Positions 46,876 to 57,174 of a stretch of 64,000 nt of DNA are shown piece by piece. Within the stretch, counting starts at the first letter, position 1, and each line of letters begins with the position of its first letter. Where the stretch lies: assembly GCA_900491605.1 (NCBI GenBank), contig UESW01001793.1:50253-114252 (forward strand), read 5' to 3'. The stretch is from Calamus simplicifolius (taxonomy: Eukaryota > Streptophyta > Magnoliopsida > Arecales > Arecaceae). Made by a program: the position numbers and the translations under genes. The notes under the pieces are model-generated. The model saw only the letters and a program-made list of their open reading frames with translations. It was not told where the DNA came from and did no database searches.

Positions 46876-48672
46876 TGATGACGCCAGATCACCCTCCTCG
46901 AACATCCACGAGCGTTTGATCGCCTTCTTCAGCGAGCCCAAGATCTTTCGGCGGGCTTTTCACAGTCGAGAGTCTGCAAAAAGTCTCGAGGATCGGAGAT
47001 TCCGACAGGGACCCTTCGACACTCAAGTCAGTGCTCTGGATAACAACCGTGAGCTTGAGAAAGCTCGAAAGAAAGAAGAAGAGAGAGGTTTAGAGCCATG
47101 CTCTCTGTGAGCAAGAATGAGCGTTTGGGAGTATAGTGAGTTATTCTCCGTTACCTCATCGGAGGTCCCTCTTATCCAATTTATAGATGCTTATAGTCTG
47201 TCTAGTTTGAGTGGTTGAGGCCTCATAATGATGACTTTTATGGGTGAAGTGTCAGAGCTGATGTCTGTGAGACTTGAGGTGCTACCACTTGTCAGAGCAT
47301 TTAAGGTGATAACAACAATAGTGAGGCTTACTTCCTTGTTGGCATGTCAGAGCCCATCATAATGGGTGGCTGCAGCTGGTTGGTGGGTCGAGTTTTGTCA
47401 GGCACGTGGGCCGCAAGTGGTTGGTGGGCTTGGCTTATGCTAGAAGTATGAGCCAATGATGGTGATCAGTCCACGTGGCCGCTCAAACCAATTCTGGAAC
47501 TGATGTAAAGATTGATACTGTGGCTAGCGTTGAAGCCGCCTTGGACCGGGGCCACTTTGAGAGGAGGCCGCCATGGGAGGAGAGTGGTGCTAACTGCTGC
47601 CGGTGATTCCACGAAGCCGAGAACTGAAGCTATGACTCAAGAGGTGGTCAAGGGAGAGCTAGGAGTCTAGGGCAAGGTTGGTGTTGGCACAATGCTGGGA
47701 GGCCAGGACGAAGTCGGGGCGGAGCCAAAGGTTTGAGACGTCAAAACAGAGGATGGAACTGGGTCCGGCTCCCTGGTGCCAGGTCGGGATGAAGCCAAAG
47801 GCCGGGAGTGAGTCTGAGATAGGGAACTGGTAACTCGAGGCCGAGATGGATCGAAGCACGGCCGAGTGCTGAGAGAAGAGAGAGAACGACAAGGATGGGC
47901 CAGCGAGGAAGAAGCCGGCGAGCTGAGGACGAGCCAAGGCCGAGATGGAGCTGTCCGAAGCTAGAAGTCGAACAGCCTCGAACTAGGTGGCCTGGAGCTG
48001 CCACTCGAGCTTGTGGCTTTTGCTGAAGATCCTGATACCTTTGATGAGGAGGATGACAGTGGCCGGGGATGACTGGGAACAGGGGTCGTCCGGTCATGGC
48101 TGAACTGGGAGCCAGGGGACACCGTTGGGACTCGAAGACGAAGACGGTTGCTCCCGCCTGGACTCAAAAGCCGGAGGTGTCATCGCTAGGAGCAGCTGAG
48201 ATAGGATATTGGGCTCGAACGATGCTTCCGGAGTTAGGCTTGGTGACGTGGATGTCCTTGGAGTTAGGACGAGGGCAGCTGGGACGTCCATGGAAGGCCG
48301 ACAAGGCGAGGCCATCCTTGACGGCATAAGAACCAGAGAGAAGATGGCTAGGATGGAGTCATGGACATCCTTGGGGCCGAGACGGGTCTAATGGGAGTCA
48401 GGGTCGGAATGAATCCTGAGAATAGTCGGGGGAGATTGAGGCTAGCTTGGGAGGTGGAGCCCACGCTTCCTGAGGCCGCCGAGGAGTAAAGGCCGAGTAG
48501 AAAAAGGTGGAGGCCGACTTGGAGAAGAGATAAAAGGTGGCGGACTCGGGGAGGCCGCCCTGGACTTACTGGGCCCGCCGAGAACTCGCTGGGACCGAAG
48601 AGAAAAGGCCGATTTGCCGAGGCCAAGCCCAAATGCGGTCATTATGGCCTATAGGGTCCACTGGCCTCATCA
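46876..48672 (-). repeat. 5' LTR of the non-autonomous element (right copy)
   Basis: About 1.8 kb. It differs from the left LTR by many substitutions and an extra segment around 47,240-47,275, so the insertion is not very recent. Confidence 0.88.
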
Positions 48673-48898
48673 TCATCGATCGATGGGATCAACCACTACT
48701 GCTATAGAAGATATCTAATGCTGAGAGATAACAATAAAAATGATGTATAACTATCACCATCAATCGAAGCAAGGAATCTCAAAACCTATTTCGCAATGCA
48801 ACTCCAAATAAATGGATTACATCATGCTCCTCTTGTTTTTTTGAGGAATCCTTGCCTAACCTTTCTGAATTTAAAAACAGTTAAAGAGCGGAAACCTC

Positions 48899-49449
48899 TG
48901 TAGTAACATATCTTATTAATGGTCCTAATTTATTAACTCAACGTATCCCCCATTAAAGTGATAACAGCCCCCCTCCCTTAACAGCCTCCCCTCCCTTAAT
49001 TCCTAACGCTCGCTTGATGGGGCATGCGTTGAAGGAAATGGGTATAAAAAGGACCCATCCTAAGGTTTCAGTTCTCTAAGGTTTCAGAACACGATTCTCT
49101 CAAGAGAGATCCTAAAGTTTCTGAATACGGTTCTCTCGAGAGAGATCCTAAAGTTTCAGAACAAGGTTCTCGAGAGAGATCTAAGGTTCTAAGAGAGAAA
49201 CCTAAAAGCGGAGGCATTGGAATTGAGTCCCTGATCAAGAGCAATCATGAAGGCATACACCATCTGAATGCGAGAGCTCGTTGATTAGAAGACCGATCCA
49301 TCGAGAGGAAGAGGGAAGATCAAAGGGAAGATCAATCGAGATCGTTAAGAAAGGAAGATCTCCCGTGCAGTCCAAGGAAGATCGGATTCCTTACCACCAT
49401 TAAATAATAATGGCTGGAGGTAATTATGTTTAAGTAAATTAAGTCTACA
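48899..49449 (+). repeat. 5' LTR of the young Copia element
   Basis: 551 bp. TATAAAAAGG at about 49,043 is the promoter. The transcribed part carries three or four imperfect copies of a roughly 40-base unit with GAGAGATCCTAAAGTTTC (49,060-49,200). Two 7-codon upstream ORFs (ATGAAGGCA..., ATGCGAGAG...) precede the ATG at 49,410. Confidence 0.95.
49043..49051 (+). promoter_or_regulatory. TATA box of the young Copia LTR
   Basis: TATAAAAAG in the left LTR; the right LTR has TATAAAATAGG at the matching place. The transcript is expected to start about 30 bases downstream. Confidence 0.8.
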
Positions 49450-50863
49450 TTTGGTATCAGAGCGAGGTTAAAACCTCTGCCTTATTTTGCGAAGATTTCT
49501 ATTAAGTTTCTCTTTTCAAGCAATTTATGCCGCGTGTTTTCCGTTTTTAGTTTTTCGGATCTCAGGTTGGTTTCGATCAGTTCTGTTCACGGAATTGACA
49601 GAAACCATTAAACCTATTTCAGATTCCGATTTTTGCGGAAACAAAACCTTCTTTCTTTTCTATTAAAGATTTCTTTCTGGCATTAAAGGTTTCCCGGATT
49701 TCTTTTATGGTATTAAAGAGATAGCATTAAAGAAAGAAAAAGAAAAGAAACGTAGCATTAAAGAAAAGAAAAACTAAAGAAGAGAAATGCAGCGGAAACG
49801 TGGCTTCAATAACCACATCGGTGAAATATTAAAAAAGGGAGAGAAAACTTTCGGTTTTCGTTTTTCTCGCTTATGGTCTTTCCGTTCTCTCACGGGATTT
49901 AAAATCTGGATTGGTTGGATTTTAAATGCATTTATTATCTGTTTAATGTTTTATTAAATCATGTAACATGATTTATTTTTATCATTTGTTTCTTGAGTTT
50001 AAATTTTTGTATTAAAATACGCCTCCTGAGTCTCTATGCCTACGGTGTTTGCATAGACTGGCCCAAGGGAATAATGAGCTACGGCCGGACGTGTTTTAAT
50101 TAACAAAAATTTTTCTTAAGATGATAATTTTAAAATTCATTAAATAGATATTGAAATGTTATCTTCTGTTCTGCATACTAGATTTATTCTATGCATGAAT
50201 TTGGTGGTAGTGTAAAAATCACAGTGCAAATCCTTTCAAGGTCTGATTGGTCAGTTGGTGTCTAGAAAGGTAAAGAGATTGTGGTTACTTAATTGGTTCC
50301 GTTGACTGACCTAAGGAAAGCAACGGGGGACCCCCACTTCTCTTTCACTGGCCTGGCCAATTTGACTAACTCGGATCTTGATTTGGAAATGTTACGTTGA
50401 TTAAGATCACTACCTAATAATCATGCTAAATTGGTTAATCTATATGCATATAATGTCATGTGATCAATATGATGTTGATTAATTGAGGAGTAGCCACAGC
50501 ATCTTTGATTAATCAAAATTATATATTGAGTTGCAAAGATCACATAAGGTTAGATGACATTAATTGTGACTAATTATATTAATGTAATGAATCTTATCCC
50601 ACAGGAATTTTTGTTGCACTAATATAATTAATTAGGATGCGATAACAAATTATTTTCTTAATTACCCACAGGAATTAAGAAAGGAATATAATTTGTTAGT
50701 CACATCATTAAGCTAATGAGTCTATTTGAGTATAATAACTTAGCCCACAGGTAGTTATTGTATGTTATTGATTCATGTTATTGCATGTTTACATTGGTAA
50801 AACATGACATCAAGTTATATGCCTCAAATTCAATTACATGAACATGATTTTATTTTTATGCAG
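49420..50863 (+). other. Predicted intron joining an LTR start codon to gag
   Basis: The donor is ATGGCTGGAG|GTAATT near the end of the LTR; the acceptor is TATTTTTATGCAG|CTATTTTG. Splicing joins ATG GCT GGA G to CT ATT TTG and leads straight into the gag frame. The intron (1,444 nt) includes the primer-binding site. Without splicing, gag has an upstream TGA at 50,845 in its frame and its first ATG would be 50,890. Not confirmed by RNA. Confidence 0.6.
49452..49463 (+). promoter_or_regulatory. Primer-binding site (initiator Met-tRNA type)
   Basis: TGGTATCAGAGC starts two bases after the LTR, the standard plant Copia site. Confidence 0.97.
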
Positions 50864-53800
50864 CTATTTTGCCTGTTAATATTTCTGATATGAAATGTGA
50901 CATTCCCGATTTAAGTGGTGATAATTATAAATTATGGAAGGAGAGAATTCTTCTTCAATTAGGGTGCATGGATATTGACTATGCTATCAGGAAGGATGAA
51001 CCACATTCAGTTACATCTACTAGCACTCAGGCTGAGATTGCTGCGTATGAACGATGGGAACGGTCCAATCGCCTCAGTATGATGTTCATACGTACTAAAA
51101 TTTCTGCTAGTATACGTGGTTCAATTCCTGAGTGCAAAAATGTCAAGGAACTTCTGAAGGCTATTGATGCACAATTTGAGTCTTCAGATAAGGCAATGGC
51201 TAGCACCCTAATGACAAAATTATCATCAATGAAGCTCACTACGGTTGGAGGTGTGCGTGAGCACATCATGAAGATGAGGGACATTGCGGCTCAGTTGAAA
51301 TCCCTAGAGGTTGAGATGTCAGAATCTTTCTTGGTGCACTTTATTTTGAGCTCACTCCCACAGCAATATAGTCCCTTCAAAATATCTTACAATACACATA
51401 AGGACAAATGGTCAATTAATGAACTTCTGACCATGTGTGTTCAAGAGGAAGGGAGGCTGATTTTAGAAATGGGAGAAAGTGCACATTTAGTCACTCAGAG
51501 AAAGACTAAAGCTCCCAAAGCCAAACGCAAAGGAAAGGGTAAAGTATCCATCCATACAGAAGACAAGAAGGAGTCCAAGTGCTTCTTTTGCAAGAAGAAA
51601 GGGCATATAAAGAAAGATTGTCTCAAATTCAAAGCTTGGCTTGACAAGAAAGGTACTCTAACCTCATTCGTATGTCATGAATCCAATTTGGTTATATGTC
51701 ATAACACATGGTGGATTGATTCTGGTTCTACAATCCATGTTTCAAATACCTTGCAGGGTTTTCTAAATCAAAGGAAACCATTGGGAAGTGAACAAAGCAT
51801 CTATTCAGGAAACAAGATGGGTTCACATGTGGAAGCAATTGGAACGTGCAGACTTATTTTACATTCTGGTTTTGTTTTGGATTTGGAAAAGACATTTTAT
51901 ATTCCAAGTTTCTCTAGAAATTTGATTTCAGTGTCAAGGCTTGTACCAGCAGGATATTCCTTTAATTTTAATAAAAGCTCTGTTGATTTATTTTATAAAT
52001 CTAAGCTTATTGGGAATGGTACATTGTCAGACAATCTTTTCCAAATCAATCTGAAAAATAATACCACCTATAATGTGATGCACGCCCAAACTGGTATGAA
52101 AAGATGTGTTATAAATGAGAATTCCTCTATTTTGTGGCATCGGAGATTAGGTCATATCTCCATTGAGAGAATTAAAAGATTAGTAAAAGATGGAGTACTT
52201 GATACTCTTGATTTTACTGATTTTGACACTTGTGTGGACTGCATAAAGGGAAAGCAAACCAACAAGTCCAAGAAAAATGCCAAGAGAAGTTCGGAAATAC
52301 TGGAGATCATACATACGGATATCTGTAGCCCAGATATGGATTCGTATGGTCAGAGATACTTCATCTCATTTATTGATGACTATTCACGATATATGTATCT
52401 CTACCTACTTCATAATAAGAACGAAGCATTAGATGCCTTTAAGGTATTTAAGGCAGAAGTAGAGAAACAATGCGGCAAGCAAATTAAAATCGTGAGGTCA
52501 GATAGAGGTGGAGAATATTATGGTAGATACACTGAGAATGGACAAGCACCTGGTCCGTTTGCTCGGTTTCTTGAAGAAAATGGAATTGTTGCACAATACA
52601 CCATGCCAGGGTCTCCTGACCAAAACGGTGTAGCTGAAAGGAGAAACCGGACATTATTGGACATGGTAAGGAGCATGATTGTCAGCTCTAAGTTACCTAA
52701 ATCCTTGTGGACTGAAGCTCTTAAAACTGCTGCGTATATATTGAATCGGGTTCCAACCAAGGCTGTTTCCAAAACGCCATTTGAGTTATTTAAAGGTTGG
52801 AAACCGAGTCTGCAACATATACGTGTTTGGGGATGCCCATCTGAAGTAAGAGTCTATAATCCACAAGAAAAGAAACTAGACCCAAGGACTATCAGTGGAT
52901 ACTTTATTGGATATGCTGAGAAGTCCAAGGGTTATAGATTTTATTGTCCATCTCACAGCACTAGGATTGTGGAATCAAGAAATGCAAAATTTCTTGAGAA
53001 TGACTTGATCAGTGGGAGTGATCAATCTCAGTATTTGGCTTCTTCTGAGAAAGATCATTCAGTTATTCCAGCTTCCACTTCAAGTGAGGGATTGGTTGTT
53101 ATTTATAGCACTCCTCAAACTCAATTAAGTGCCCAACAACCAGTCATTGAGATTTCACAAGCTGATGGTAATCTAGAAGATCGTGTTGTTCATCAACAAT
53201 CAGTTGTGCAAGATACTCCTCAAGAGGTCATTGACACAACATTAAGAAGATCAACTAGAATAAAGAAATCAGCAATTCCTAGTGATTATGTTGTGTATCT
53301 ACATGAATCTGACTATAACATTGGAGCCGAAAATGATCCTGAAACGTTTTCACAAGCCATGAGTTCTAAGGAATCAAACTTGTGGTTCAATGCCATGAAA
53401 GAAGAGATGGAATCTATGGCATCTAATCGAGTCTGGGATCTTGTTGAGTTGCCTGATGGTGTAAAAGCCATTGGATGTAGATGGATCTTCAAAATAAAGA
53501 AAGACTCACAAGGCAACATTGAGAGATATAAAGCAAGACTCGTTGCCAAAGGATTCACTCAGAGGGAAGGAATCGACTACACGGAGACATTTTCTCCTGT
53601 ATCCAAGAAAGACTCTCTCCGAATAATTATGGCATTGGTAGCTCATTTTGATTTTGAGTTACATCAAATGGATGTGAAGACCGCATTCCTTAATGGAGAT
53701 CTAGAGGAAGAGGTTTACATGAAACAACCTGAAGGATTTTCCTCTAGTGATGGTGAGCATTTGGTTTGCAAACTTAAGAAATCCATATATGGATTGAAAC

Positions 53801-54904
53801 AAGCCTCACGTCAGTGGTATTTAAAATTTCATGATGTGATCTCTTCCTTTGGTTTTGAAGAGAACATCATGGATCAATATATACCAGAAGGTTAGTGGGA
53901 GCAAAATTTGTTTCTTGGTCCTATATGTGGATGACATTCTACTTGCAACCAATGATAAAGGGTTGCTACATGAGGTGAAACAATTTCTCTCTAAAAATTT
54001 TGATATGAAAGATATGAGTGAGGCATCTTATGTCATTGGCATTAAGATCCATAGAGAAAGATCTCGAGGCATTTTGGGATTGTCTCAAGAAACTTATATC
54101 AATAAAGTCTTGGAGAGATTTCGGATGAAAAATTGTTCACCAAGTGTTGCACCTATAGTGAAGGGTGACAAGTTCGCTTTGAACCAGTGCCCTAAAAATG
54201 AACTTGAACGGGAACAGATGCACAACATTCCATATGCTTCAGCTGTTGGAAGCCTAATGTATGCTCAGGTTTGCACAAGACCTGACATTGCATTTGCAGT
54301 AGGAATGTTGGGAAGATATCAGAGTAATCCAGGTTTAGACCATTGGAGAGCTGCTAAAAAGGTCATGAGGTATCTTCAAGGGACCAAGGACTACATGCTC
54401 ATGTATAGACAAACTGATCATTTGGAGATAGAGGGCTACTCAGATTCGGACTTTGCTGGCTGCGTTGATTCTCGGAAATCAACATCAGGATTTATATTTA
54501 TGTTAGCTGGTGGAGCCATATCATGGAGGAGTGCAAAGCAGACCTTGACTGCTACCTCTACTATGGAAGCGGAGTTCGTTGCTTGTTTTGAGGCTACATC
54601 GCAAGGTGTATGGTTGAAGAGTTTCATCTCAGGGCTTAGAATTGTTGACTCCATTACTAGGCCAATTAAACTGTACTGTGACAATTCAGCTGCTGTATTT
54701 TTGGCTAAAAACCATAAGAGTGGTAGTCGAAGTAAACATATCGACATTAAGTATTTAGCCATAAGAGAACGTGTTAAAGAGAACAAAGTGGTCATAGAAC
54801 ACGTTAGCACTGAATTGATGATAGCTGATCCTTTGACTAAAGGCATGCCAATTAAGAAGTTTAAGGATCATGTGATAAGAATGGGAGTTGGTTCCATGAT
54901 ATAA
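50864..54904 (+). CDS. Copia Gag-Pol polyprotein, one frame change
   Basis: The polyprotein builds particles, copies RNA and integrates DNA. The first frame runs 50,864-53,895. Gag domain (first 215 residues, with LSGDNYKLWKERIL), zinc knuckle CFFCKKKGHIKKDC (nt about 51,580-51,620), protease WWIDSGSTIHVSN (about 51,710), pre-integrase HRRLGHIS and CVDCIKGKQT, integrase core with IHTDICSPD, FIDDYSRYMYLYL, VRSDRGGEYYG and PDQNGVAERRNRTLLD, then RT with [19 protein letters not shown] and HQMDVKTAFLNGDLEEEVYM. At about 53,865-53,885 an indel shifts the frame and it stops at 53,893. The second frame (in phase from about 53,880 to 54,904) carries LYVDDILLA and RNase H with SDSDFAGCVDSRKSTSGFIF and KLYCDNSAAVFLAKN. 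All catalytic motifs are present. The start is given at the predicted splice acceptor; the alternative start is ATG 50,890. Confidence 0.95.
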
Positions 54905-55196
54905 TTGTATTGATAACAATTTGTACAAAGAAACTCTTATTTCAATCGTTTGTTTATTTCTCATTCAGGTGTACACGTTATATGACTTTTGAGAAATGAC
55001 AAACTTTTCTTTTGGACTCTGAATAAACATATGGTTTATTCATTATGTTATGTTGTCACATTTGGAATGGTGTAAAGAAATTGAATGCATTGTAATACAT
55101 AGAAGATAATACTCAATTATAGAGGACCTATCGCTATGATTCATGTATTTAGTTTCTTGTTCAGTGTTGATAAAATATACGGACCAAGTGGGAGAA

Positions 55197-55735
55197 TGTA
55201 ATAACCTATCTTATTAATGGTCCTAATTTATTAACTCAACGTATCTCCTATTAAAGTGATAACAGCCCCCCTCCCTTAAATCCTCCCTTAATTCCTAACG
55301 CTCGCTTGATGGGGCAAGCGTGAAGGAAAAGGGTATAAAATAGGACCCATCCTAAGGTTTCTTCTCTAAGGTTTCAGAACACGATTCTCTCAAGAGAGAT
55401 CCTAAAGTTTCTGAATACGGAGAGAGATCCTAAAGTTTCAGAACAAGGTTCTCGAGAGAGATCTAAGGTTCTATAGAGAGAAACCTAAAAGTGGAGGCAT
55501 TGGAATTGAGTCCCTGATCAAGAGCAATCATGAAGGCATACACCATCTGAATGCGAGAGCTCGTTGATTAGAAGACCGATCCATCGAGAGGAAGAGGGAA
55601 GATCAAGAGGGAAGATCAATCGAGATCGTTAAGAAAGGAAGATCTCCCGTGCAGTCCACAGGAAGATCGGATTCCTTACCACCATTAAATAATAATGGCT
55701 GAAGGTAATTATGTTTAAGTAAATTAAGTCTAACA
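55197..55735 (+). repeat. 3' LTR of the young Copia element
   Basis: 539 bp. It lacks a few short stretches present in the left LTR (for example in the CCTCCC-rich part and one repeat unit) but is otherwise nearly the same, including ATGGCTGAAG|GTAATT, which keeps the start codon and the donor site. Confidence 0.95.
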
Positions 55736-56139
55736 ACCTCATGACTATTTTTTATTAACTGATGCAAAGATTTAGAATTAAATATTATTTGCATGTTAAT
55801 TTGAGAGGATAGGTATGTTTCTACATTTGCTCTTTTGTCCCATTCATAGGCTTGTTGCAAAGATCATGGAGAGTCACCACTTTAATTTTTGAGAACATTT
55901 CAATTAGAGGTGAGCGTGAAGACTCCCAGATTTGGTGGCTATCCTTGTTTCTCTTCATGATCGTAAAAAATTGCTGAGGGTATAACTAAGGCCTGAACCA
56001 AGCTGGGTCTAGACCCTTGGCCTTGGATATTGTTATCAGGTCAGGCTTGGATGGGCTAGTCTTAGCTTGATGTCGGGCCCTTCGAACTAGACCTTTTGCC
56101 TTCGGCCTGATCCGAGTCCAGCCCAACTCAATCTATGCT

Positions 56140-56760
56140 CACGCTTTGCCTAGCAAATTAATTCTTCATTGTCAAGGCCTTCTTGCTCAAATTATTGTAT
56201 CTAAATACCAATTCCAGTGGGATTGTTATCTTTATAATCCACCTCGAAGCAGTTCATCTATTTTCAGAACTATCCACAAAACATCTAAATGGATAGCTGA
56301 TGAATTCTTGTGGTCCATAGGAGATGGGTCTAACATTAATATCATGACCCAAACTAGGTTTTCTTTCCCATATCTTAATAGGCACATCCTATAGAATTTA
56401 ATTCCACTCTGTTGTATGACTTGGTTACTGTTAGCAAACTTTTATTGGGAGATGGGAGGTGGAATCAAGAGCCTTTACATCAATGTTTCACTCCAAATAT
56501 TGTTCAGGAGATTTTGGAAACTCCTGCAGTGGAGCCAAATCATCATGATATTTTATGTCGGGTAAACAAGTATATCAGCGTCTTTTGACCACCAGCAATG
56601 AGGGCCCTTGTAATTTTAGCAAACTTTGGAGGCTTCCAGACTATCAGCAGGTATTCATTCCACTTCATTTGAAAGCTATTTAGAGGGGGTTTATCCACCG
56701 TTTCTCTTATTGCTTGCAGGATAAGGTCATGGAGCCCCATATGTGTATTTAGAAGCTGAG
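56140..56760 (+). pseudogene. LINE ORF2 C-terminal fragment
   Basis: Reads LLAQIIVSKYQFQWD, then SSSIFRTIHKTSKW and EFLWSIGDGSNINIMTQ, and in the next frame LVTVSKLLLGDGRWNQEPL. This is the region between RT and the zinc-binding end of plant LINE ORF2 (WxIGDGSxINxW block, then the VSDLI/RWN block). Two or more frame changes. Neither end is sharply defined and no poly(A) or duplication was found. Confidence 0.7.
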
Positions 56761-57174
56761 GTCAGTCATCAGAAAATATCAATCAAGTGTTCTGTGAATG
56801 TGCCCAAGCCTGTTGATGGATGGAATGCTCTCCCAAACCTCCAAACTGTTAGACCGATAACTCAAGCCTATAATAATCTTAATGCACCTTCTGATAATAA
56901 ATTACATTTAGGACCCCAATCTTTTCTTTATACATTTACTATGAAATATCTAAAAGAGTTGAAATGAAGAACTTCATCAAAAAAAGTATTTTTCTTCAAT
57001 TATTATTATTTGATTAGCTCATTATTTGTCTACTGATCTATCAAATTAGACTCTCTCTTTTTTTTTTTTTGGTACAAAAGGTGATCACGTTATTCTAGGA
57101 TGAGTCAAACCCGATATATCTAAAAACAAAATTTGTGTAAATACAATAGGACACGGGTCATCCAGCTTCCATCT

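Larger units (their letters stand above)
43718..48672 (-). mobile_element. Non-autonomous Gypsy-type LTR element (deleted Tat-like relative)
   Basis: Two LTRs (43,718-45,518 and 46,876-48,672) start TGATGACGCCA and end CATCA. They enclose only 1,357 bp without protease, RT or integrase. Flanks are CCATC (43,713-43,717) and TCATC (48,673-48,677), a 5-bp duplication with one change. On the minus strand the base order after the right LTR (GATAGGCGCACCAG) resembles the primer-binding site of the Tat-like element at 17,640, and the tract next to the left LTR (GTGGAGGGCATC) resembles its polypurine tract. A gag-N-terminus remnant and 70-bp repeats remain inside. It must have moved using proteins of a relative. 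Confidence 0.85.
48899..55735 (+). mobile_element. Ty1/Copia LTR retrotransposon, nearly intact
   Basis: LTRs at 48,899-49,449 and 55,197-55,735 start TGTA and end ACA; the flanking duplication ACCTC is at 48,894-48,898 and 55,736-55,740. A Met-tRNA primer site follows the left LTR, a purine tract AAGTGGGAGAA precedes the right LTR, and one long gag-pol frame fills the middle with a single frame change near 53,870. The LTRs are alike apart from scattered changes and short deletions, which points to a young insertion. The Copia lineage is not resolved by eye. Confidence 0.97.

Noticed and set aside
44000..48642. Many ORFs of 60-152 codons on both strands
   Set aside because: They lie in the two LTRs of one element, occur in pairs, and have Ser/Pro/Arg-rich composition typical of GC-rich noncoding DNA.
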